Source of the DNA: Neobacillus terrae
GTDB lineage: Bacteria > Bacillota > Bacilli > Bacillales > Cytobacillaceae
Length of the DNA stretch: 64,000 nucleotides
Direction: 5' to 3'
NCBI RefSeq assembly: GCF_011393025.1
Contig: NZ_JAAOEO010000004.1
Location: 186,001 to 250,000, forward strand
Part shown: positions 45,495-53,930 of the stretch, one piece after another
Position numbering within the stretch: the first letter of the stretch is position 1
Layout of the letters: each line of letters begins with the position of its first letter
Notes under the pieces: model-generated
Seen by the model: only the letters and a program-made list of their open reading frames with translations
Database searches by the model: none
Told to the model about the DNA's origin: nothing
Program-made: the position numbers and the translations under genes

Positions 45495-45528
45495 AAAAAA
45501 TCAGGACCGGCCTAATAGTAGGCCGGTC
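45495..45528 (-). terminator. Terminator after gerE
   Basis: Stem GACCGGCCT/AGGCCGGTC with a six-base loop, followed by CTGATTTTTT on the minus strand. Confidence 0.9.
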
Positions 45529-45532
45529 TAGA

Positions 45533-45757
45533 TTACAATTCCAGCTCTCCCATACGGAGGAGCTCTACAACAGCTTGTGAACGCCCCTTAACACCAAGCT
45601 TTTGCATTGCATTCGAAATATGATTTCGAACCGTTTTCTCGCTTATAAATAATTCACCAGCGATTTCTTTTGTTGTTTTGTCTTGAACCAACAGTTCGAA
45701 TACTTCTCTTTCCCGTTTGGTGAGTAATGGCTTATGCGAAAATTCATTTTCCTTCAA
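45533..45757 (-). CDS. gerE: Late mother-cell transcription regulator GerE
   Basis: A 74-residue stand-alone LuxR-type DNA-binding domain ([41 protein letters not shown]), the length of B. subtilis GerE (74). It activates and represses sigma-K-dependent coat and germination genes in the mother cell. An AAGGAGGGT ribosome binding site precedes the ATG, and a near-perfect sigma-K promoter lies at 45822-45850, supporting expression in the last stage of sporulation. Monocistronic: terminator downstream. Confidence 0.98.
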   Translation of the reverse strand: MKENEFSHKPLLTKREREVFELLVQDKTTKEIAGELFISEKTVRNHISNAMQKLGVKGRSQAVVELLRMGELEL

Positions 45758-45821
45758 GTATTGTAACCCTCCTTGCCTTCGCCAGTTATGAACCGTGGGA
45801 TGGGTATATATTTAGTCACCA

Positions 45822-45850
45822 TATCATATGTAATTTCAATAGCCGGAGTG
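45822..45850 (-). promoter_or_regulatory. Sigma-K promoter of gerE
   Basis: Minus strand CAC (45850-45848), 17-bp spacer, CATATGATA (45830-45822): an exact match to the -10 consensus CATAnnnTA with the AC of the -35 element. It lies about 65 bp upstream of the gerE ATG. Confidence 0.75.
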
Positions 45851-45893
45851 ACTGAATTCCTTGAAAGAGAACGAAAACTAATAAAATTGGTCT

Positions 45894-46358
45894 CTAGGCG
45901 TTTACAGAACTTTTTTTCAAAAACAACTTTTTCATCTCTTCCGTCCAGGGTGCTCCCTTGCCGCTTTTTTTCGACATTTGCACAACAGTCCCTCTGCCAG
46001 TAAAGCAAATGTCTCCGTTTTCCCTCTTACCCATATAATGAAGATCTACAGAAGAGGTTCCAATTTTATTGGCTTTTACATAAATTCTTAAACTTTGGTC
46101 GTAATACACTTGTTTTACATAGTCGCATTGCAAATCCGCAACAACAGGAATATTTTCACTTTCTGGCTTTACCCAATCCTGCATAAAACCCAGACTCTGA
46201 AAATAGTTAATCCTTGCTTCTTCAAAGTAAGAAAAAGGCACTGTATTATTTAAATGCCCAAACATGTCTGTTTCTGAAAACCGTACCTTTACAGGATGAT
46301 AAAAAGAAAATTCTTTCTCCCATGAAATAATTTCTTCGATGTAATCCATCTTTGCCAC
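45894..46358 (-). CDS. ysmA: Hot-dog fold acyl-CoA thioesterase (YsmA)
   Basis: A 154-residue 4-hydroxybenzoyl-CoA-thioesterase-like protein. The family motif VRFSETDMFGHLNNTVPFSYFEEAR (residues 25-49, in pieces) includes the catalytic Asp region. It probably hydrolyses an acyl-CoA; the substrate is unknown. It is separated from gerE by 136 bp that include the sigma-K promoter. Syntenic with B. subtilis ysmA, but here sdhB does not follow directly upstream because the amylopullulanase and sortase genes are inserted. Confidence 0.9.
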   Translation of the reverse strand: MAKMDYIEEIISWEKEFSFYHPVKVRFSETDMFGHLNNTVPFSYFEEARINYFQSLGFMQDWVKPESENIPVVADLQCDYVKQVYYDQSLRIYVKANKIGTSSVDLHYMGKRENGDICFTGRGTVVQMSKKSGKGAPWTEEMKKLFLKKSSVNA

Positions 46359-46479
46359 TAATAATTTCGCCTCCTAAAAACTGAATCATTATTCATTTTT
46401 CTATTATATATTATTATTGTAGGATTTTTAAAGGAATTAGATTAGAAACATTATCAAGTTATCCTTAAGATTCTTTCTT

Positions 46480-46605
46480 CAGACGCGCCTTTAGGGAAAA
46501 ATTCTCTTCCGCGTTCCTTACGTTTTGTCCTCGAGACGGGAGTTCAGGGACAAATCTTTATCGGGTTCCATTTGTTTTGTCCTTGATGAAGATTTCCAGT
46601 TCAAT
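46480..46605. repeat. Degenerate tandem intergenic repeat (GTTCC-n5-TTTTGTCCT units)
   Basis: Two plus-strand units GTTCCTTACGTTTTGTCCTC (46515-46534) and GTTCCATTTGTTTTGTCCTT (46564-46583), period 49 bp, with GGGACAAA between. Related in wording to 43860-43970. Confidence 0.55.
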
Positions 46606-46647
46606 CTCATGCAAAAAGGGTGCCCTTATTTTTTCGGCGAGCACCCT
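46605..46647 (-). terminator. Terminator after the amylopullulanase gene
   Basis: Stem AGGGTGC/GCACCCT around a long A/T-rich loop, followed by TTTTTGC on the minus strand. Confidence 0.75.
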
Positions 46648-46682
46648 CTGTGGAAATTAATTAAGTTACTTGATCAGTGAAA

Positions 46683-49600
46683 TCAATCCTGGTCTTCCTT
46701 CTCAGCTTTTTTGTCGTGGAAGGTAAGAACGAACGTGCTTAATGCTGGAACTTTTACCTTATCACCATTCAATTTATCTAATGCTTCATCGCTAGCCTTA
46801 ACTCCATTAACAAGAATATCCCATTTTCCTTTGCGTGGAAGTTGAATTTCAACTGGGGTTCTGTTGGCGTTATAAGCTACGACAATTTTTTCTGCTTTAT
46901 CTCCGTTAGCATTTCCATCAAGAACATAAGCAACGGAATTAGCAGGAGCATCAATAAATTTGAGGTGCTGCCTAATGTCATCCGCATTTGTCATACGGAA
47001 AGCAGGGTGGCTTTTTCTTACCTTAACTAATCCTTTAAAATACTCTACCTCTGCATTAAACTGACTTCTGCGGGTCCAATCAAGCATATTGACTGCATCT
47101 CCGGCATTATAACTGTTCTCATTGCCGCCCTTTGTGCGCATGAATTCCTGGCCCGCATGAATGAAGGAAAGTCCCTGAGAAGTCAAAACAATCGATGTAG
47201 CAAGCTTGTGCATCTGCTTGCGTACTTCCTCGGTATCACTCTTATTTGTAATGGCTAACTTATCCCAAAGAGTAAGGTTATCATGGGCTTCTACATAGGT
47301 GACAGTCTGTTCAGGATCTTGTGAGAAGGTCATAATCTGATCGTTGTAATTAATTCCTCCTACAACCCCCTTCTTAATACGAAGCTCCATTCCAGTTTTT
47401 CCATTTACAAAACCTTTATCGTTTCCATCAAATACGCTGCCTTTTAAACCATCGCGAATATCGTCATTAAAATGGGCGATACCAGGCATTTTAGCTGCAT
47501 TCTTTTGGTTTGCTTTCAATGCTGGGTCAAGGGCTGTTCCCAAATCCCATCCTTCTCCAATAGTAATAATCGAAGGATCGATATTGTCCAGTGCTTTTCT
47601 GACAGGGTTCATCGTATCTACATCATGGATACCCATTAGGTCAAATCTGAATCCATCAATATGGTATTCTTTAGCCCAATAAATAACAGAGTCTACAATA
47701 AACTTCCTCATCATTTTATGTTCGGAGGCTGTATCGTTTCCTACACCTGTTCCATTGCTTAAGGTGCCGTCTTCGTTATAACGGAAATAATAACCCGGCA
47801 CAAGCTTATTAAAGTTTGATTCCTGTGCACTGAACATATGATTATAAACAACATCCATTACTACACGAAGATTATTGTCATGAAGCGTTTGAATCATTTG
47901 CTTCATTTCATTAATTCTTACGGTCGGTGTATAAGGATCAGTTGAATATGATCCTTCTGGAACATTGTAGTTTTTAGGGTCGTATCCCCAGTTATATTGA
48001 GGCTGATCGAGCTTAGTTTCATCTACACTTGCAGTGTTATAGTCATACATAGGAATAAACTGTACATGTGTTACCCCAAGATCCTTAATATGATCCAGGC
48101 CTGTTTTTACCCCATTAGGTCCTCTAGTTCCTGTTTCAGCAACCCCAAGGAACTTTCCACGATGGGCACTGCTTACACCGCTTTTTGGATCAATCGTTAA
48201 ATCACGAATATGGGTTTCGTAAATGATGGCATCCTCGCGATTTTTAAAAGAAGGTTTTTTCGTACTCCAGTTCTTTGGATTTGTTGTTGCTAAATCAACG
48301 ACCGCACCTTTATCACCGTTGACGGAAGTTGCACGTACATAAGGATCAACTGCTTCGTTCCATGAGTCACCAATTTTCACCTTGTAGGTGTATAACAAGC
48401 CCTTTTTATCACCAGACAATTCTGCAGTCCATGTTCCTTTCTCAGAACGGGTCATCGGAATTTCGGTACCCGTCTGGGAATTCCATTTATCATATGTTAC
48501 TAATTTTGCCTCGCTTGCGGTCGGTGCCCAAAGACGGAAGTTTGTTTTTTCCTTTGTATAGGTGTTACCAAGATCTTTACCGTCATAATAGAAACGGTCT
48601 TCAAAAGATTTACTTCCAATGACTTTACCCATCTGAACAGTTGCCTGACCAAACCCTTCTTTACTGATGGTATATGTCTTAGATAAATCAAGTTCATCTT
48701 TTGTATAAATAACAACCTTGTTAGTCAAACCATCCGTCACTGTTCCAGCAGCCTCTACCTTATCAATCTCTGCCCCATTTATTACAATCCCAGGATTTTT
48801 TCCTTCCTCAAATGCAAATGGGAAGTTCGTTTCAAAGGTAATTTTATTTAGTTCATCAATTGCCGCCTTCGTAATTCGCGGTGAACGGTCTATTTTGGCC
48901 GGATTATCATAAATCCGTTTTTGGCCTTGTGCAAGCCAGACCTCGGCTTTTCCGTCTGCCGTGAATTTTGTAATAAAGCGATCTCCCTCAGTATCTTTTG
49001 CTGACCAGTCATCTTTTCTCACTATAAAACCAACCTTCGTGGCACCATTAAGGTTATCAAGAACCAAAGTACCCTGTTTGCCAAATGATGTGGTTTTATC
49101 CAGTTTTACCGGCTGGCCATCAGACTTGTCAGTCCATACCCATAAATCCCAATTATTATAATTCAAATCATATCGGTAGTAGTTGAATTTAACTTCTAAA
49201 TGATTATATGTTGGAATGTCTCGGTATTCACCATCCGGTGGACTAGTATAAACTTTGTCATCTCCGGCTTTAACCCATACTTCATTCTGGCCATTCCAGA
49301 TGTTATCAATAAAGCGGTCTCCGCCATCCTTTTCCCAGCTGTCAGTGCGGACAATGAAACCAATCTTATTCCAATCTCCATCGACTGTTAGGTCGGCCAC
49401 TTTACCAAAGCTATCTGTGCCAGTAAAATTCATCACCTTGCCGCTCATTCCATCAGGCCAAACCCAAAGGTTCCAATCCTTTGTATCCCCTGCTTTCGGC
49501 TGGTAATGGATTTTTATCTTGGTAGTAATTTTCTGCTGAGCAGGTTCGACCTTTACAACTCTTGGATTAAGCGCATCAAAAACAAATACATAATCTTCAC

Positions 49601-52274
49601 TGGTTTGAGGTGTAAAGGAGAGATTATCGCCATCAAGCCAATTGCCATCCATTACATATTTAAATTCAATCTTTTTACCAGCTTCAAGGGCAATCGGCTG
49701 ACTCTTCCAGACTATATCTGCTGAGTCATAGGTTAGTGGTTTGTCTGCCCCACCCCAAGCTAGAGGATCAGAGCCTCTTAGAACTACATTGTCGTAAATC
49801 TTGTTTCTATCAAGTGGAACATCACTGTATTGGAGTGATCCTTCTACTTTATAGATGGAGAATGAATTTGCATTGCTATTAAACTTTAAATCTCCATTGC
49901 TATCATTGCTAAAATTAGTTGTTCCAAGCTGATTAGTTAATTTTACATCAGTAATTTTGGCCTGATTATATAATTTATTTACATCGATTTGCTGGTCGGA
50001 GGCGCCTTTGTTCACAACAACCAGATATTGACCATTTTGGTCGGCCCTCTCATAAGCAAAGACATTCTGGTCAGCCAGCAATGAGTTAATTGTTCCTGTA
50101 CGCAACGCGCTAATATCATTGCGCAGCTTGATCATTTTCTTATAGTAGCTTTGCAGATCCAAATTTTGCTTAGCAGGATCCCAAGGCATCATTTCACGAT
50201 AATAACGATCTTTCCAATCTGAAACAGTATCTGGGTCCTTACTCATTGAAAGTCCTACTTCATCACCATAATAAATGATTGGAGGCCCAGGCAGTGTAAA
50301 TTGAGTTCCCACAGCCAGCTCCATCTTTGTTACACCTGCTTTATAAATAAAGCGAGGTTTATCATGGCTGTCAAGGAAAGAAGAAACAACATACTGTGAT
50401 GGATATGTCGCAATATTATCTTTAACTGTCTTGCATAAATCTGCCATTGATTGGTCATTGGCAAATGCATTAACGAGTGCATCGTTCATGCCAAAGTCTA
50501 AAGCACCGTCAAGTTCACCTGCATAAGAATTAATTTTATCTCTGCTGTCCCAAACTTCCCCAAAAATATAGGAATTTGGATTAATCTGTTTAACTTTATG
50601 GCGGAAATCTGCCCAGTAGCTATAGCTAGGACCTTTTGCATAATCCAGGCGGAATCCATCAAATCCTAGATTAGTTAACCAAAATGGAACCACATCATTA
50701 ATCATATAATTTCTTACTTCAGGATTATCATTATTTAATTCAGGGAGCTCTGAAACCCCTGAAAAGGTTTTATACTGATTGGGCCAATCTGTGAATGTGT
50801 ACCAGTTGTAATAAGGGCTGCCCTCTCCTTGAGCTTTAGCGGATTCAAAAAAAGGATGCTGAGAGGATGAATGGTTAGCAACAAAATCATATACCACCTT
50901 CATGCCCTTATCATGAGCCTGAACAAGCAATTGCTTCATTGTTTGCTCGTCCCCAAAGTGAGGATTGATACCTTTAAAATTGGTTGGATGGTAACCATGT
51001 GAATATGGTCCTTCATATACCGGAGAAATCCAAATGGTATTAACTCCAAGGCCTTTAATATAGTCCAATTTGTTAATAACACCCTGCAGGTCTCCACCCA
51101 TCCAGCCTTTTAATTGTTCATCACTAGATTTGCCTGCATTTGATTCATCATCATTCGTTGTATCACCATTATTAAAGCGGTCTACAAATACCTGATAAAT
51201 GACTGCGTTTTTTGCCCAATCAGGAGACTTAAAGTGATCGACATAATAACCAAATGGCGTTGCCTGTTCAGGAACTACACTATTTGAATCGCCGTATTGT
51301 GAACCTGTTCCATCTGTATTCCAAACATCCGTAATATATTTAACATCCGTGCCATCAGGCTGTTTTGGAATAACTCCTTTAAATATAGTTGTTATGATTC
51401 CATTTTCTGTTGTCTTAGTACCTTGAAGTTTAACAGCAGTTCCTTGTGTTGCTGTTCCTCGGCTTCCGCTTGGGACGGTACCGTCAGTTGTATAGTAAAT
51501 CGCACCGTCAGTTACCGAATTATAATGTTTAACAGTTACAGTAACTGTTACGGCATCATTGCTTGTTGGAATTTTTGGTGAATATGCGTAATTATTATTT
51601 ACATCCTTTGCAACTGGCACAGCACTCCAGCTTGTAACTGTATCCTTATATACAGTACCTTCTGACGTGAAAGCTGCTTGGCGGTTTGAAGAAGCCTGTT
51701 CCTTAAACTTCTCATCCCCTAAAGAATACAGGTAATTTAATGTTTCCCCGGCATTTCCCGCAAGGGTTACTGCCCAGGTACCATCTTCCTGTTTCGTAAG
51801 AGGAGTAACCGTATAATTATAGCCATTTAAAGAAGTACCAACTGTTGGTGTTGCCCAATCTGGCGTATTGGAAGGCAACGCAACCTTAAGCGTCAGTTTT
51901 CCAGTAAATTTAGAGAAATCAAGATTTACATCTACAGTTCTTTCCTGATCTGGATGGAAAACGAAGATATAATCTCCTGTTTGTGGAGGTGTAAATCGGA
52001 GATTTTCTCCTTCCATCCAATTTCCATCCGTAACAAACTTATATTCTACTTGTTTTCCCCCTGGGAGATTAATAGGTTTACTCTCCCATACGCCCTTTGT
52101 TTGGTTGTATGTAAGCGGGTTGTTGTCTGAACTCCAATCGAGCGATGCTGCATCTCCTCGCAGCACAACTTTTTCATACGTCTTGTCTGCAGCAGTTGCC
52201 TTTTGTGCAATCGGTGCCACAAACGTACTAAAAAGCAGTATAAACGCTAAAAACACACTGGATAAGCGTTTCAT
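46683..52274 (-). CDS. Secreted amylopullulanase with two GH13 domains (alpha-amylase + type I pullulanase)
   Basis: An 1863-residue exported protein started at ATG 52274 (AAGAGGAGG site; 20 codons of open frame upstream discarded). Order: signal peptide 1-29; X25-type module 33-118; two further beta modules 125-215 and 240-325; first GH13 barrel ~352-715 with DGFRLDYAK (nucleophile D544), FGEVWD (E573) and FLDSHD (D638); second X25 module 825-912; two CBM41-type starch/pullulan-binding domains ~917-1010 and ~1023-1125; Ig-like and CBM48 regions 1130-1330; second GH13 with YNWGYDP (1427-1433), DGFRFDLMG (D1545), GEGWD (E1574) and VEAHDN (D1665), typical of type I pullulanase; C-terminal beta domain. 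It should cut alpha-1,4 and alpha-1,6 bonds of starch or pullulan outside the cell. No LPXTG anchor or SLH domain at the C-terminus, so it is probably released. Similar two-headed enzymes are known from alkaliphilic Bacillus. Confidence 0.95.
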   Translation of the reverse strand: MKRLSSVFLAFILLFSTFVAPIAQKATAADKTYEKVVLRGDAASLDWSSDNNPLTYNQTKGVWESKPINLPGGKQVEYKFVTDGNWMEGENLRFTPPQTGDYIFVFHPDQERTVDVNLDFSKFTGKLTLKVALPSNTPDWATPTVGTSLNGYNYTVTPLTKQEDGTWAVTLAGNAGETLNYLYSLGDEKFKEQASSNRQAAFTSEGTVYKDTVTSWSAVPVAKDVNNNYAYSPKIPTSNDAVTVTVTVKHYNSVTDGAIYYTTDGTVPSGSRGTATQGTAVKLQGTKTTENGIITTIFKGVIPKQPDGTDVKYITDVWNTDGTGSQYGDSNSVVPEQATPFGYYVDHFKSPDWAKNAVIYQVFVDRFNNGDTTNDDESNAGKSSDEQLKGWMGGDLQGVINKLDYIKGLGVNTIWISPVYEGPYSHGYHPTNFKGINPHFGDEQTMKQLLVQAHDKGMKVVYDFVANHSSSQHPFFESAKAQGEGSPYYNWYTFTDWPNQYKTFSGVSELPELNNDNPEVRNYMINDVVPFWLTNLGFDGFRLDYAKGPSYSYWADFRHKVKQINPNSYIFGEVWDSRDKINSYAGELDGALDFGMNDALVNAFANDQSMADLCKTVKDNIATYPSQYVVSSFLDSHDKPRFIYKAGVTKMELAVGTQFTLPGPPIIYYGDEVGLSMSKDPDTVSDWKDRYYREMMPWDPAKQNLDLQSYYKKMIKLRNDISALRTGTINSLLADQNVFAYERADQNGQYLVVVNKGASDQQIDVNKLYNQAKITDVKLTNQLGTTNFSNDSNGDLKFNSNANSFSIYKVEGSLQYSDVPLDRNKIYDNVVLRGSDPLAWGGADKPLTYDSADIVWKSQPIALEAGKKIEFKYVMDGNWLDGDNLSFTPQTSEDYVFVFDALNPRVVKVEPAQQKITTKIKIHYQPKAGDTKDWNLWVWPDGMSGKVMNFTGTDSFGKVADLTVDGDWNKIGFIVRTDSWEKDGGDRFIDNIWNGQNEVWVKAGDDKVYTSPPDGEYRDIPTYNHLEVKFNYYRYDLNYNNWDLWVWTDKSDGQPVKLDKTTSFGKQGTLVLDNLNGATKVGFIVRKDDWSAKDTEGDRFITKFTADGKAEVWLAQGQKRIYDNPAKIDRSPRITKAAIDELNKITFETNFPFAFEEGKNPGIVINGAEIDKVEAAGTVTDGLTNKVVIYTKDELDLSKTYTISKEGFGQATVQMGKVIGSKSFEDRFYYDGKDLGNTYTKEKTNFRLWAPTASEAKLVTYDKWNSQTGTEIPMTRSEKGTWTAELSGDKKGLLYTYKVKIGDSWNEAVDPYVRATSVNGDKGAVVDLATTNPKNWSTKKPSFKNREDAIIYETHIRDLTIDPKSGVSSAHRGKFLGVAETGTRGPNGVKTGLDHIKDLGVTHVQFIPMYDYNTASVDETKLDQPQYNWGYDPKNYNVPEGSYSTDPYTPTVRINEMKQMIQTLHDNNLRVVMDVVYNHMFSAQESNFNKLVPGYYFRYNEDGTLSNGTGVGNDTASEHKMMRKFIVDSVIYWAKEYHIDGFRFDLMGIHDVDTMNPVRKALDNIDPSIITIGEGWDLGTALDPALKANQKNAAKMPGIAHFNDDIRDGLKGSVFDGNDKGFVNGKTGMELRIKKGVVGGINYNDQIMTFSQDPEQTVTYVEAHDNLTLWDKLAITNKSDTEEVRKQMHKLATSIVLTSQGLSFIHAGQEFMRTKGGNENSYNAGDAVNMLDWTRRSQFNAEVEYFKGLVKVRKSHPAFRMTNADDIRQHLKFIDAPANSVAYVLDGNANGDKAEKIVVAYNANRTPVEIQLPRKGKWDILVNGVKASDEALDKLNGDKVKVPALSTFVLTFHDKKAEKEDQD

Positions 52275-52304
52275 ACCTTTCCTCCTCTTAAAATTGTATT
52301 TTTG

Positions 52305-52343
52305 TGAAAACGTTTGCACAAACGAGAGATGCAAACGTTTTCA
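52305..52343. promoter_or_regulatory. Twin inverted LacI/CcpA-type operators upstream of amylopullulanase
   Basis: TGAAAACGTTTGCA (52305-52318) and its exact reverse complement TGCAAACGTTTTCA (52330-52343), centres 25 bp apart. Each differs by one base from the cre consensus TGWAANCGNTNWCA. They lie 31-69 bp upstream of the ATG, probably downstream of or at the promoter. Binding by CcpA (catabolite repression) or a maltose-type LacI regulator is likely. Confidence 0.7.
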
Positions 52344-52433
52344 TATAAAAAGCGTACCATGCAAAAATCTTTTATACAAACAAATTTATATGTGAAAATA
52401 GTTGTGTTTTTGACAAAGGATTTTGGAAATTTC

Positions 52434-52465
52434 GACAAAAAAAGAAGGCCTTTAGCCCCCTCTTA
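52434..52465 (-). terminator. Terminator after sortase gene
   Basis: Stem AAGAGGG/CCTTCTT with a GGGCTAAAGG loop and T7 on the minus strand, overlapping the stop codon. Confidence 0.65.
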
Positions 52466-53047
52466 AATTGGTTTCGCATATATGATATAACGTTTTGGTG
52501 CATTTCCGACATATCTGAACGGATAGCATGTAGTAACAATTAACTCTTCCTCTTTATTTTGCAGGGTAATAATACTTCTATCATCTGCTTTTACAATTTT
52601 CGTCTTGATAATTTGATAGTTGTAGTTACCATAAGGCATTTTTACCTGAAGGGTATCTCCGATTTTGAGTTCTCCCAGTCTTCTAAAGACGGTATCCCTG
52701 TGACCCGATAGGACAATCTGCCCGTGCCCCCCGGGATAAAATGATCCTTTATAGTGTCCAACGCCCTTTTTGAGGTCATCTCCATTTGTTCCTTCAACTA
52801 CCGCTAATTCTGATTTTAATTTGGGCAAAGTAAGGATACCTATTGCATCACCCTTGATAGGCGAGAATTCCTTTTTCTGTATAGCTGGTGTTTTTGTATT
52901 AGCATTATGGCTTGCAACCACCTGTTTTGCTTTTTTAAGGGTGGTATCCTCTTTAATTCCAGAATCAGTAAGCTGCCATATTCCAGTACCAAGAACACCA
53001 ACACCTATTATTACTATTATCCAAGGTAGAAATGTTTTAAATTTCAT
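52463..53047 (-). CDS. Class D sortase
   Basis: A 194-residue membrane-anchored transpeptidase: N-terminal transmembrane helix (about 7-25), a linker and the sortase barrel (about 62-194). Catalytic residues visible are His116 in LSGHRDTVF, Cys174 in IVTTCYPF and an Arg shortly after (R178 or R184). The YPFRYVGNAPKRYI ending is typical of class D enzymes of spore formers. It would attach an LPXTG-like protein to the wall, but no such substrate is encoded in this window; the neighbouring amylopullulanase lacks a sorting signal. The ribosome binding site is GAGGGAGAAG. Related B. anthracis class D sortases act during sporulation; here the role is unknown. Confidence 0.9.
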   Translation of the reverse strand: MKFKTFLPWIIVIIGVGVLGTGIWQLTDSGIKEDTTLKKAKQVVASHNANTKTPAIQKKEFSPIKGDAIGILTLPKLKSELAVVEGTNGDDLKKGVGHYKGSFYPGGHGQIVLSGHRDTVFRRLGELKIGDTLQVKMPYGNYNYQIIKTKIVKADDRSIITLQNKEEELIVTTCYPFRYVGNAPKRYIIYAKPI

Positions 53048-53121
53048 TCTTCTCCCTCTTTCATGAGCAATATCATTTTCATATTATAACAAAAAGAATA
53101 GGCTCTATTGTTCAAAAGGCA

Positions 53122-53149
53122 GAAAAAAACCCCTTCCCGACGGGAAAGG
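53122..53149 (-). terminator. Terminator of sdhCAB
   Basis: Stem CCTTTCCCG/CGGGAAGGGG with T7 on the minus strand, 12 bp after the sdhB stop. Confidence 0.9.
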
Positions 53150-53161
53150 AGCTTTTTAAAG

Positions 53162-53923
53162 TTAAATACTATCGCTTCCAAAGAAATTGCGGAATCCCTG
53201 GAAAGTAGTGTCCCTGTTAAGAGCTGCAATTGAAGTAGTCAAAGGAATACCTTTAGGGCAAGACTGAACACAGTTTTGAGAGTTACCACAATTAGTGATT
53301 CCTCCGTCTCCCATGATTGCTTCCAGACGTTCTGCCTTATTTAGTTCACCGGTAGGATGAGCATTAAATAAACGCACTTGAGACAATGGAGCTGGTCCAA
53401 TAAAGTCTGATTTGCTGTTAACATTCGGACAGGCTTCCAAACATACGCCGCAAGTCATACATTTCGAAAGTTCATAAGCCCACTGGCGTTTCTTCTCTGC
53501 CATACGTGGCCCCGGTCCCAAATCGTAAGTTCCATCGATTGGAATCCAGGCTTTTACTTTTTTCAGTGAATCAAACATTCTGCTGCGGTCAACCTGTAAG
53601 TCACGGACAACAGGGAATGTACGCATTGGTTCAAGCCGGATAGGCTGCTCAAGCTGGTCAACTAGGGCTGAACAGGATTGGCGTGGCTTACCGTTGATAA
53701 CCATGGAACAAGCACCGCAAACTTCCTCAAGGCAGTTCATTTCCCACGTAATTGGACTTGTTTTTTCTCCCTTGGCATTTACAGGATTTCTGCGAATTTC
53801 CATAAGGGCAGAAATCACGTTCATATTTGGACGATATTCAATATCGAATTCTTCCGTATAAGGAGCAGAATCCGGTGTTTCCTGTCTAGAAATAATAAAC
53901 TTTACTGTTTTATTTTCAGCCAT
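53162..53923 (-). CDS. sdhB: Succinate dehydrogenase iron-sulfur subunit
   Basis: A 253-residue protein with the [2Fe-2S] cluster motif in CLEEVCGACSM...C (about 64-88) and [4Fe-4S]/[3Fe-4S] motifs in CMTCGVCLEACP (about 156-167) and CGNSQNCVQSCPKGIPL (about 212-228). It transfers electrons from SdhA to the membrane cytochrome. It lies 7 bp after sdhA and is followed by the operon terminator. Confidence 0.98.
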   Translation of the reverse strand: MAENKTVKFIISRQETPDSAPYTEEFDIEYRPNMNVISALMEIRRNPVNAKGEKTSPITWEMNCLEEVCGACSMVINGKPRQSCSALVDQLEQPIRLEPMRTFPVVRDLQVDRSRMFDSLKKVKAWIPIDGTYDLGPGPRMAEKKRQWAYELSKCMTCGVCLEACPNVNSKSDFIGPAPLSQVRLFNAHPTGELNKAERLEAIMGDGGITNCGNSQNCVQSCPKGIPLTTSIAALNRDTTFQGFRNFFGSDSI

Positions 53924-53930
53924 GACGCTT

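Larger units (their letters stand above)
46359..46682. other. ysmA-amylopullulanase intergenic region (324 bp)
   Basis: Contains an AT-rich part upstream of ysmA (TATAATA-like boxes near 46405-46420), degenerate repeat units (46480-46605) and the amylopullulanase terminator (46617-46647). No gene seen. Confidence 0.6.

Noticed and set aside
45754..46008. 84-codon minus-strand open frame overlapping the end of ysmA and the gerE promoter
   Set aside because: It overlaps ysmA in another frame, covers the sigma-K promoter and has no family pattern; no independent support.
46683..46800. Sortase-type anchor on the amylopullulanase
   Set aside because: The C-terminus ends in a charged KKAEKEDQD tail without LPXTG, hydrophobic helix or SLH domain.
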